From positions 186,001 through 250,000 of the forward strand of contig NZ_MOBP01000006.1 of assembly GCF_003732665.1 (NCBI RefSeq): DNA of 64,000 bases, given 5' to 3'. This document shows, piece by piece, positions 56,630 through 64,000 of the stretch. The notes under the pieces are model-generated. The model did no database searches. It worked only from the letters and a program-made list of their open reading frames with translations, and was not told the DNA's origin. Origin of the DNA: Pseudomonas frederiksbergensis (GTDB lineage Bacteria; Pseudomonadota; Gammaproteobacteria; Pseudomonadales; Pseudomonadaceae). Numbering within the stretch: the stretch's first letter is position 1; each line of letters starts with the position of its first letter. Both the position numbers and the translations under genes were made by a program.

Positions 56630-59182
56630 ATGACCGCCATGACCCCGTGTCTGGATCGTCCTGGATTCCTTCCTCGCCTGTCATCCCATCACCTGCCCCG
56701 GGCGCGGTTGAGCGAGCCGTTACTGGCGTCGCCGGCGCGGGTGAAGTTGCTGTGTGCGCCGGCCGGCAGTGGCAAGAGCGCATTGCTGGCCGAATGTCTG
56801 CTGCAGGCTCCGGCCCAATGTCGGGTGGTGTGGCTGGCGTTGACCGGCGTGGTCATGAGCCGAAGTGATTTCTGTCAGCGATTGGCTGAAGTCCTTGAAT
56901 TGCCCTCGGCCCACGAGTCCGCCGTGCTGGCGTACTTCACTCGGGTACAGACGCCCATCTGGTTGTTTCTCGACGATTATTGCCGTGTGCCCGCGCCGGA
57001 ACTCGATGGCCTGCTCGATCAACTGCTGGCTGTCAGCAACCCGCTGATCACCTGGTGGCTGAGCGGTCGGCGGCGACCCCACTGCAACTGGCCGCGCCTG
57101 TTGCTGGATGACGAGTTGCATGAGTCAGAAGGGCGGACGCTGGCATTCACCCTGGCCGAGATCGAGCACTTGTTGCGTCATGTCGAGGCGACCTTGGCGG
57201 CCAAAGCCGCACGGCGAATTTTCCAGCGCAGCGGTGGCTGGTGTGCCGCCGTGCGTATTGCCTTGCTCGACAGTTGCCAATGGGCGCGGGAACATCACTC
57301 TTCCGGTCGTTCGACCTTGCTTGATTATTTGCAACACGAACTGTTCGCCAGCCTGCCCGCCGAACTGGCTGAAGCCTGGCAAGTGTTGGCTCATCTGCCC
57401 CGGTTCAATGCCAGCCTGTGCGAACACCTGTTCGGTGTCGGGGAGGGCGCGTGCTGGATGCACGAGTTGCAAATGCGCGGGTGTTTTATCGAAGACTGGC
57501 AAGCATCGCCGGACTGGTTGCAGGTGTTCGCGCCGCTGCGCCAGTTGATGCGCGATGAGCCGTGGCCGGCCGGTCGCTCCTGGCACCGTCGCGCCTGTCA
57601 GTGGTTTTGCGCCGAAGAGGATTGGCAAGCGGCGTTCGAACAGGCGTTATTGGCCGAAGAGTTCGAAGTCGCGATCAGCCTGTTGCAGCATTTCAGTCTC
57701 GAACATGTGTTCCTCGGTCAAAACGTAGTGTTGCTGCTGCGCCTGCATGAGCAGCAGGGCGATGAGTTGATGCTCGGCTCGCCGCACTTGGTCGGGCTGG
57801 TCACGGCGGCGTTGCTGTTCGCCGGACGCTTCGATCAGGCGGCGAGCTGCATCGCCCAATTGGAGCGATTTGCGCCGCAACCGACCGCGACGCAGCAGCG
57901 TCAATTGTTGGCGCGCTGGCAGGCCCAGATGGGTTGGTTGTTGCATCTGCAAGGGCGGATGACGCCTGCGCGGGAGCATTTTCTCCAGGCTCTGGAAGCG
58001 CTCGCTGCCGATGCCTGGCCCGCGCGCCTGTTGTGCCTGTCCGGGTTGACCCAACAAGCCCTGCTCAACGCTGAACTTGAAACCGCCCAGGCCCTTAATC
58101 GCGAAGCGTTGTGCCTGGCGCGGGCGCAGAACTCCCTGCTGTTTGAAGGCTTGCTCGAACTCGATCACGCGCAGTTGCTGGAACAGCGCGGCGCCGCCGG
58201 ACGCGCTGAAAGTCTGTTGGCCAATATTCACGAACTGCTCAGTCAACAGCCCGATCCGGCGACGCCGCTGTTGGGTCGAATCGCCCTGCGCCGGGGGCGC
58301 CTGGCCTTGAATCAGGGCCAGGATGAACGGGCCGCCGGGTTCTTTGATTCGGGCCTGTACGAATGCTTGCGCAGCCAGGACAAGCGCGTGTTGTACGGCT
58401 TCCTCGGCCAGGCGCAACTGGCGGCCAATCAGGGTGACTACGCCCAGGCCTTTATCCGCCTGCGCGATGCCGAACGCCTGATGCAGCAACGGCAAATCCC
58501 CGACACGGTGTATCGCGGGGTGTTGTTGCAGGTCAGCAGTCAATTCTGGTTGCAACAGGGCCGACCGGAGTTGGCCCATGAAGCGCTCAGCCGCGTGTTG
58601 CGCCATTACCGTGGGCCGAATGCGCGACAGGCGCCGCCCGCGACGTTGGAGTTGATTCCGCGAATTGAATATTTGCTGGTGTTGGCGGAGGTTTATTTGC
58701 GGTTGGCGAGCGATCCACTGTCGACTCTTGAAACCATGCGATTGTCGGCCAACAACAATGGAATGTTTGCTCTCGAAGTGGAGTTGCAATTAGTTGCAAT
58801 GGAAATAGGCTGGATAGAGGGCCGTCGTGAATTCACTCAGAATGCCTTGCAGGAAAGTCTGCAAAAAATTGAAATTTTTCACTGCCGGCAAGCATGGCGC
58901 GAGGTGCAACTCCGGCAACCTGGATTGTTGGCGGGGCTGGGTGTTACGCAAGAAAAAAATAAACAGGATATTGCCTGCCTGGATGATGCTCCGATCAGTC
59001 AGCGTGAACTGGAAGTATTAAGGTTGATTGCCAGCGGCAAATCCAATCAGCAAATAGCCGAAATACTCTTCATTTCATTGCATACTGTAAAAACCCATGC
59101 AAGGCGTATTAATGGAAAGTTGGGGGTTGAGCGCCGCACTCACGCAGTTGCCAGAGCCAAGGAGCTGGGTATGTTGCTGTGA
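56630..59182 (+). CDS. MalT-like LuxR-family regulator (LAL type)
   Basis: Encodes 850 residues. An N-terminal AAA/STAND ATPase carries Walker A CAPAGSGKSALL (about 43-54) and a Walker-B-like IWLFLDDYCRV. A long helical TPR-like middle (about 330-770) follows, then a C-terminal LuxR helix-turn-helix (SQRELEVLRLIASGKSNQQIAEILFISLHTVKTHARRI, about 785-845). LAL regulators bind ATP and a small inducer and activate nearby operons. Its position downstream suggests it controls the DUF1302/DUF1329 pair, as in P. putida. An ATG three codons later is an alternative start. Confidence 0.9.
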   Translation: MTAMTPCLDRPGFLPRLSSHHLPRARLSEPLLASPARVKLLCAPAGSGKSALLAECLLQAPAQCRVVWLALTGVVMSRSDFCQRLAEVLELPSAHESAVLAYFTRVQTPIWLFLDDYCRVPAPELDGLLDQLLAVSNPLITWWLSGRRRPHCNWPRLLLDDELHESEGRTLAFTLAEIEHLLRHVEATLAAKAARRIFQRSGGWCAAVRIALLDSCQWAREHHSSGRSTLLDYLQHELFASLPAELAEAWQVLAHLPRFNASLCEHLFGVGEGACWMHELQMRGCFIEDWQASPDWLQVFAPLRQLMRDEPWPAGRSWHRRACQWFCAEEDWQAAFEQALLAEEFEVAISLLQHFSLEHVFLGQNVVLLLRLHEQQGDELMLGSPHLVGLVTAALLFAGRFDQAASCIAQLERFAPQPTATQQRQLLARWQAQMGWLLHLQGRMTPAREHFLQALEALAADAWPARLLCLSGLTQQALLNAELETAQALNREALCLARAQNSLLFEGLLELDHAQLLEQRGAAGRAESLLANIHELLSQQPDPATPLLGRIALRRGRLALNQGQDERAAGFFDSGLYECLRSQDKRVLYGFLGQAQLAANQGDYAQAFIRLRDAERLMQQRQIPDTVYRGVLLQVSSQFWLQQGRPELAHEALSRVLRHYRGPNARQAPPATLELIPRIEYLLVLAEVYLRLASDPLSTLETMRLSANNNGMFALEVELQLVAMEIGWIEGRREFTQNALQESLQKIEIFHCRQAWREVQLRQPGLLAGLGVTQEKNKQDIACLDDAPISQRELEVLRLIASGKSNQQIAEILFISLHTVKTHARRINGKLGVERRTHAVARAKELGMLL

Positions 59183-59311
59183 ATGGAGGGAGGTTTATCG
59201 GTGTATTGTCGGGGTGAGCCGAGTTAAGCGGAGTCCGTGAAAAATATAAAGTAAAGGTTTGTCAGTTATATTTTTTCTGAAGTTTCTATAGTTTTTCTCC
59301 AGGGTTCAGAA

Positions 59312-59328
59312 GATGACATGAGGTCATC
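59312..59328. promoter_or_regulatory. Short palindrome upstream of the large toxin-like gene
   Basis: GATGAC-ATGAG-GTCATC is a perfect 6-bp inverted repeat 18 nt before the ATG; TATAGT (59287-59292) is a possible -10 box. It could be an operator or a 5' mRNA hairpin. Confidence 0.35.
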
Positions 59329-59346
59329 ACTTCCAGGAGACAGACA

Positions 59347-62300
59347 ATGAGCAAAGAAGTAATTTCGCCGCTGCAAAAAAAATTACAAGAGTTGAAACAG
59401 TCTATTGTAGAGCTTGAAAGCGTTGTAGAGGGAATTCCGTCCTTTATTTCCGTGGTTAAACGCTTGCTGTGGAAGAACATTTCCGATGTTGTTCCAGGCT
59501 TGACTGTAGATGAGATCTATATTAATCGCCAAGGTCTCGAACCTGGTGGTAGTGAACAGTTCTTCGGGTCTGTTGTTGATGTGTTTCTACACGGTATGTC
59601 TCAGGGGTATAAACCAAACTACGAGGAACGTACCGACGGGGTTTATGATCGCCCCGGTGTCTATGCTGATGAGTTTAAAGTAAAGGGGCTTAGTCTTTCT
59701 GCTCTCCAGCGTATTTTGTCTGAAAGTATAATTAACGCGAACATCGAAATTCGACAGTATCTGGAAAACTATTGGAAACAATCTGCGGGCCTGGACGCCC
59801 AAGGCAGATCGCGCCCGTCGCGATTCTCGGTGCTGCGCTCATGCATGGAAGTCAATTTTTGGAATGAAGTGTCGTTAGCGCGACTGACTAATGAGATTAG
59901 CCAGGAAAATGAAGCCAGGTTATATGGGGTTATCAATAATTCTGGTGTTCCTGTGCCCGTTTATGGTGTGTTTCTGGATACTGTTCAAAACGGCACTCAA
60001 CAACTGATGCAGGCGTTTGTTGTTAATTTGAGTGGCGTCACTGAGGCGGAAATAAAACTGGGGAAAGACTATTACCACTACGCGTTGTATACGGCGGGGT
60101 ATGGCCTGGAGCGATTTGTTTCTTCCGAGGATATGCATCGGGAGTTGATGCGTAGAGTTGGAAGTATTGAGGATAATGCAAAGCTGGTGAAAGGCTTGCC
60201 GATCAGTTTGGCAACTGAGTTGCGCGACCCACCGCAAATTCGATTTCATCGTATTGATGGAAACGTGATCCATAACGGTCTCACGGTTCTTCTGGAAAAA
60301 CAAAAAAATGAATTGACGTCGTTGTTAAAGCTGCCAAATGACTCAGGACTTCTGGCGTCGCTGGAGTGGACGCAGCAATTGGGCGAATTGCTGGCTACAA
60401 CCCGCAACCGTTACCTTTTGCTGCAAGAGCGGGTGAGGAAACTTGAGCGACCGGAATGGTTTGTTCGAGCTTCTACTCAGCAACAGCAACAGTATTCGGA
60501 TCTGGAGCGAGTTATCGAGAAGGATGAAATTGCCTTGCGGGGAATGCTGGGTGAAGTCTCCTCTCTACGGGATTTTTCCAATGGGAAAATTAAAAGCTGG
60601 GCTAAGAGCGCCTTCGGTGCTCTCATCGATCCGTCACAAATCGCTGCCAATACCCACCATGAATTCAAACTTGGGCGGCGTACGGTTATCCAAAAAGACA
60701 GTTATGTGCTGACTGACTTTGTGCTTTATGGGCTGCATGATCAGGGGCATCGTTCCAAGATCGTATTAAAGGGCAGTCAATTACCCTCGGGATTAAATCA
60801 GGCCAGCCTTGAAAGATGGCTGGGTAATCAAGATGTACGTTCGGCCTATCATCAGGAACTGCGCACGCGATACAGTGACCCGCAAGTAAGGTCTGTATTG
60901 GTCGACATAGCTGGACGTCGTACAGCGCTGACCTTGTTAGGTGCGGTGCTTCAACATCACATTTCGGATCATGCAAAAGAGTTCGTCGAGCGCGCCCATC
61001 AAGGGGATCAAAATATAGCGCTGTCGCGGTGGGGTATGACAGGTGCAAGACACCCGCTGAAAGACATCGTTATGTATAGTCAGCGCGGGGATCTACAAGG
61101 TAATTGTGTCATTTATGCTCCTAACTCTCCTGGGGGGCGAACTTGGTATGAATGCTCGAACCGGAAAGTGTTTGAGGATGAACTGGCGAGCTGGACCAGT
61201 TCAGAAAAAGGTCGCGATTATATTATGCGAAAGAGCCGCCCGGAAGATCGTGCGTTCATGACGGAATACCTTGGGCGTATCGTAAAGAAGCCAACTGAAT
61301 GGCGTGGCATCAGTGTGCTCGAGTTGAAGGGTGGCATCGGGTTGGCTCTTGAAAATATTGTGGCCAGTAATATTGAGTTCGTTTATGCAGAAGAGGAAGT
61401 GACCACGACTGCAGGATATCGGAACAGTGAGGCTTCTCAAAAACAATATTTTTCCAGATTGACGACTGAACTCAAGGCTCTTCATGCCATCGGCTGCAAC
61501 GAGGCAAAACTGATTTCGTATGAGAAATTTGCCTACGACCTCATCAAGTCACGCGTTGAAGGTGTTCTGGCGCAGACCGGTAATTACGCCAGTGTAGATC
61601 CTGATAGGATCATGATTGAATTGGAGAGCGGGGGGGATATTACCCTGAGTCAACTGATTATTCAGGAAAAGGCTATTGACTTTGGAGGAAGGAATTTTGT
61701 TTATCCGCGGTTCAGTTTAAAGTCTGCCCCGGCTGTGCAAGGGTTGGATATTCGCCAGGTTATTTCGTGGTCGAAGACATTGCGACCAGGCGAAAAGTAT
61801 ATTGATATGTTGAAAGAGACTTACTTGAATGAGTCAAACAGCAGCTATGCATTGAGGGTTGAGCATCATCGCGGAATTCAATTGCATGAAATGCATAAGG
61901 CCGCACTTTCTGAGCTGTTTCAGGGCCGACTGTCCAAGGCCAGCTATTTAAAGATGGTGAGTGCCATTGAAAAGTTGAAAGTTGATGAGAACAGCACTAA
62001 CCGTCCGGCCTTTGACTACCCTGATTCGCCGCCAAGGGAGGGGGTATACCACTTCCATCTCGAAGACTGCCTGGTGGAAGGAGTCTATGTTTTTCGTTCG
62101 CTGGAGAGTGGTCGGGTCACTGATTTGCTCTATACCCCCAACTCGCCGGATGGGAAGTGGCTGAGGCCGTTGGAGGAGTTTGTCGCATCGGTGAAGCATC
62201 AAGGGTTAGGCCAGTATTTCTACGATCGAGTCATGTACAAGGATCAGCGAGTAATCGGCACGTATATCAATAATCTTGAAGTGTCGAACTCAACGCAGGC

Positions 62301-62802
62301 AACGCCCAAGCTGCGTCTCAATAGTCGAGTAACTGATTTCTCTAAAAGCTATGCGGCGAAGATCAAGCGCGTCATCAGTGATGTCGATGAAAAAACCAAA
62401 AGCTTAGGTGAAATTATTTCTGGCCTGGTTTATGAGTCCGTAATCCTCGCGGCATCAGTCATCAGCATCGTTCTTCCACCAGTAGGGATGGCGGTGACGG
62501 CGGTACAAGTGGCAAAAGGTGTTCTAGACGGTACGGACGCTTACAACGATGGTGACCGAGCGGCGGCATTCACATTTTTCAGAGATGCATTGATTGAGTT
62601 GGCAACTGCCGGAGTGGGGGCGTTACCCGGCTCTGCGGGAACGAAAGCGACGATGTTCTCTTTAATTGGTGACGTAAACACATTGTCCGGTCTATTCACC
62701 TCTGCGACAGGACAAAAGCTGGGACCGGCACGAATGCTTGAATTAATGAGCGAGATGCGTCAGCTGGCGCCGGTAGGAGGTAGCTCGACGGTTCTTAAAT
62801 AA
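59347..62802 (+). CDS. Large toxin-like protein (DUF6543 / dermonecrotic-toxin-like)
   Basis: Encodes 1151 residues. There is no signal peptide. The N-terminus is a coiled coil (about 1-40). A long mixed alpha/beta body includes HHEFKLGRRTVIQKDSYVLTDFVL and VIYAPNSPGGRTWYE. Near the C-terminus a hydrophobic pair (about 1035-1062, ESVILAASVISIVLPPVGMAVTAV) is followed by DGTDAYNDGDRAAAFTFFRDAL. This layout resembles the Pseudomonas DUF6543 (dermonecrotic-type) toxins; the match is by pattern only. GGAG precedes the ATG. Base composition is clearly AT-richer than the neighbours, suggesting transfer. No secretion or immunity gene is adjacent. Confidence 0.6.
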   Translation: MSKEVISPLQKKLQELKQSIVELESVVEGIPSFISVVKRLLWKNISDVVPGLTVDEIYINRQGLEPGGSEQFFGSVVDVFLHGMSQGYKPNYEERTDGVYDRPGVYADEFKVKGLSLSALQRILSESIINANIEIRQYLENYWKQSAGLDAQGRSRPSRFSVLRSCMEVNFWNEVSLARLTNEISQENEARLYGVINNSGVPVPVYGVFLDTVQNGTQQLMQAFVVNLSGVTEAEIKLGKDYYHYALYTAGYGLERFVSSEDMHRELMRRVGSIEDNAKLVKGLPISLATELRDPPQIRFHRIDGNVIHNGLTVLLEKQKNELTSLLKLPNDSGLLASLEWTQQLGELLATTRNRYLLLQERVRKLERPEWFVRASTQQQQQYSDLERVIEKDEIALRGMLGEVSSLRDFSNGKIKSWAKSAFGALIDPSQIAANTHHEFKLGRRTVIQKDSYVLTDFVLYGLHDQGHRSKIVLKGSQLPSGLNQASLERWLGNQDVRSAYHQELRTRYSDPQVRSVLVDIAGRRTALTLLGAVLQHHISDHAKEFVERAHQGDQNIALSRWGMTGARHPLKDIVMYSQRGDLQGNCVIYAPNSPGGRTWYECSNRKVFEDELASWTSSEKGRDYIMRKSRPEDRAFMTEYLGRIVKKPTEWRGISVLELKGGIGLALENIVASNIEFVYAEEEVTTTAGYRNSEASQKQYFSRLTTELKALHAIGCNEAKLISYEKFAYDLIKSRVEGVLAQTGNYASVDPDRIMIELESGGDITLSQLIIQEKAIDFGGRNFVYPRFSLKSAPAVQGLDIRQVISWSKTLRPGEKYIDMLKETYLNESNSSYALRVEHHRGIQLHEMHKAALSELFQGRLSKASYLKMVSAIEKLKVDENSTNRPAFDYPDSPPREGVYHFHLEDCLVEGVYVFRSLESGRVTDLLYTPNSPDGKWLRPLEEFVASVKHQGLGQYFYDRVMYKDQRVIGTYINNLEVSNSTQATPKLRLNSRVTDFSKSYAAKIKRVISDVDEKTKSLGEIISGLVYESVILAASVISIVLPPVGMAVTAVQVAKGVLDGTDAYNDGDRAAAFTFFRDALIELATAGVGALPGSAGTKATMFSLIGDVNTLSGLFTSATGQKLGPARMLELMSEMRQLAPVGGSSTVLK

Positions 62803-62866
62803 CCTCCAAGCAATATGCAAATTTGATTGCTCAAGAACATGTCGAAATTCGTGATTCGGCAATAGT

Positions 62867-63655
62867 TTAAGCATCTAAGGGCTCATACCCCATCCGCCAA
62901 CTCACGGCCCGGGTCGCCGCCAGCAAGCGCTGCGCCGCCGGGCCGTCTTCATCGGCGTGGAACAACGACGTCGGGCCGACAATGGTCAGCACCGCAGCGA
63001 CATTACCCACCGCATTGAATACCGGCGCGGACAAGGCATCCACGCCCGGCATCAGCAAGCCGTGAACATGGTGCAAGCCGCGTTCGCGGATCTGTTCGCG
63101 CAAGGTCCCGTAGACCTGATCATCGGCCAGGGCATGGGCTTCGCTGGCCTGGATCTCCAGCTCACGCAACTCCACGGTTTCCCGATCAGGCAGAAAGGCA
63201 CTGAACACCAGTCCCGTCGAAGAACTGAGCAACGGCAACACCGAACCCAATTGCGTCACCACCGTCACCGCGCGCACCGCCGGTTCGATGTGCACCACGG
63301 TTGCGCCCTGATTGCCCCACACCGCCAGAAAGCAGGTTTCGTTCAAGTCATCGCGCAGCTCGGCCAGGGGCAGGGCGGCGACTTTCAGCACGTCCATACT
63401 GTTGAGGGCGGCGAGGCCCACGCGCAGGGCTTCACGGCCCAGGCCATAGTGGTTGGTGGCGGTGTTCTGCTCGGCGAAACCGCTGGCGATCAGCGCCTGT
63501 AAATAGCGATGAACCTTGCTCGCCGGCATCTGCACGTGTTCGGCCAGGCGCGATAACGAGGTCGAGGGCGACAGTTCGGCCAGGGCCTTGAGGATGTCGG
63601 TGCCGACCTCGGCCGAACGGACTTTCTGTTTATCGTTGTTGCGCGGCTTTTCCAT
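62867..63655 (-). CDS. hmgR: IclR-family repressor HmgR of homogentisate catabolism
   Basis: Encodes 262 residues from the ATG at 63655. An N-terminal IclR winged helix (SLSRLAEHVQMPASKVHRYLQALIASGF, about 30-60) precedes the effector domain (about 85-255). It is divergent from hmgA, the classic arrangement for HmgR, which responds to homogentisate and represses hmgABC. A TTG at 63718 is a possible but unlikely longer start, because it overlaps the operator. Confidence 0.88.
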   Translation of the reverse strand: MEKPRNNDKQKVRSAEVGTDILKALAELSPSTSLSRLAEHVQMPASKVHRYLQALIASGFAEQNTATNHYGLGREALRVGLAALNSMDVLKVAALPLAELRDDLNETCFLAVWGNQGATVVHIEPAVRAVTVVTQLGSVLPLLSSSTGLVFSAFLPDRETVELRELEIQASEAHALADDQVYGTLREQIRERGLHHVHGLLMPGVDALSAPVFNAVGNVAAVLTIVGPTSLFHADEDGPAAQRLLAATRAVSWRMGYEPLDA

Positions 63656-63717
63656 GGAGGCGGTCTGAATCCCGGGACGAATGGGCGTCTTTATAGCTTG
63701 ACGGTCAATACCAATCA

Positions 63718-63744
63718 AATTACGTTGTGCGTAATTCGATTACG
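63718..63744. promoter_or_regulatory. Predicted HmgR operator
   Basis: AATTACG-TTGTG-CGTAATT is a perfect 7+5+7 palindrome (63718-63736), followed by a third half-site ATTACG (63739-63744). It lies between hmgR and hmgA, where HmgR is known to bind a palindrome in P. putida. Confidence 0.7.
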
Positions 63745-63821
63745 ATAAAAACAACCCAGGCGTGCCGAGACCTCTAAAACAGAGCGACAGGCCATTGCCA
63801 ACTCCCTGTTCAGGAGGCTCC

Positions 63822-64000
63822 ATGAACCCCGATTCAACCGCGCCAGCACTGGCTTATCAGTCAGGCTTCGGCAACGAATTCAGCAGCGAAGCGTTGCCCG
63901 GCGCCTTGCCCGTCGGCCAGAACTCCCCGCAAAAAGTCCCGTACGGCCTCTACACCGAACTGTTCTCCGGCACCGCGTTCACCATGGCCCGCAGCGAAGC
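63822..64000 (+). CDS. hmgA: Homogentisate 1,2-dioxygenase HmgA, N-terminus (partial)
   Basis: The first 59 codons are present ([20 protein letters not shown], then [20 protein letters not shown]). These are typical of HmgA, which opens homogentisate to maleylacetoacetate in tyrosine/phenylalanine degradation. AGGAGG lies 4 nt before the ATG. The gene runs off the right edge; fumarylacetoacetase and maleylacetoacetate isomerase genes would be expected next. Confidence 0.93.
   Translation, partial: MNPDSTAPALAYQSGFGNEFSSEALPGALPVGQNSPQKVPYGLYTELFSGTAFTMARSE

Noticed and set aside
57647..58789. 380-codon frame opposite the LuxR gene
   Set aside because: Gln/Leu-rich shadow of the TPR-like helical region.

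Overview
The window is a chromosomal segment of a Pseudomonas, most likely of the P. fluorescens group. The basis is the high-GC codon usage, the gene order around rpoN (lptCAB-rpoN-hpf-ptsN-rapZ-ptsH, with fagA-fumC-orfX-sodA next to it), a fused CysNC, AlgW, and many copies of fluorescens-type REP palindromes (arms such as GTGGGAGCGGGCTTGCTCG). No rRNA, tRNA, insertion sequence, integrase or CRISPR array was seen. About 60 protein genes are supported; the first (tldD) and last (hmgA) run off the ends.

Layout. 1-2.4 kb: end of tldD, yjgA and pmbA (the TldD/PmbA peptidase pair). 2.6-6.4 kb: an iron-starvation operon (fagA, iron-free fumarase FumC, OrfX, Mn-superoxide dismutase) behind Fur-like sites, then a ZIP metal transporter. 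6.4-13.5 kb, leftward: kdsD-kdsC-lptC-lptA-lptB-rpoN-hpf-ptsN-rapZ-ptsH, combining LPS (Kdo) synthesis and export, sigma-54 and the nitrogen PTS. 13.8-18.5 kb, rightward: mlaFEDCB (outer-membrane lipid asymmetry), ibaG, murA. 18.7-21.8 kb: hisG-hisD-hisC. 22-24.6 kb: an orphan small gene between two REPs, algW, and a Nif3-like gene. 24.9-27.7 kb: cysD-cysNC sulfate activation.

27.9-41.1 kb holds housekeeping genes: acyltransferase-pta, DUF3565, slyD, glutathione peroxidase, an old-yellow-enzyme-type oxidoreductase, a GT4 glycosyltransferase, cysZ, trxB (with an OxyR-like site and a terminator-like leader), an aminotransferase, HopJ-like and DUF1244 genes, and the pterin genes folX-folE-folM. 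41.2-44.7 kb is the most interesting regulatory block. A MerR/LitR-type regulator whose cobalamin-binding histidine is missing, a degenerate PilZ-like protein, a short LOV photoreceptor and a small flavodoxin sit next to the fol genes. This is a plausible light-responsive module. 44.7-46.8 kb: a LysR regulator divergent from lrgAB. 46.9-49.7 kb: class II aldolase, MEST-like hydrolase and a short-chain dehydrogenase.

49.8-62.8 kb is accessory DNA. It holds an S-type-pyocin-like bacteriocin with its translationally coupled immunity gene, a DUF1302/DUF1329 envelope pair with a MalT-like LuxR regulator, and an AT-richer 1151-residue protein that looks like a DUF6543/dermonecrotic-type toxin. The window ends with hmgR and the start of hmgA (tyrosine/homogentisate degradation), divergent around a clear palindromic operator. 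REP pairs and several intrinsic terminators separate the blocks.
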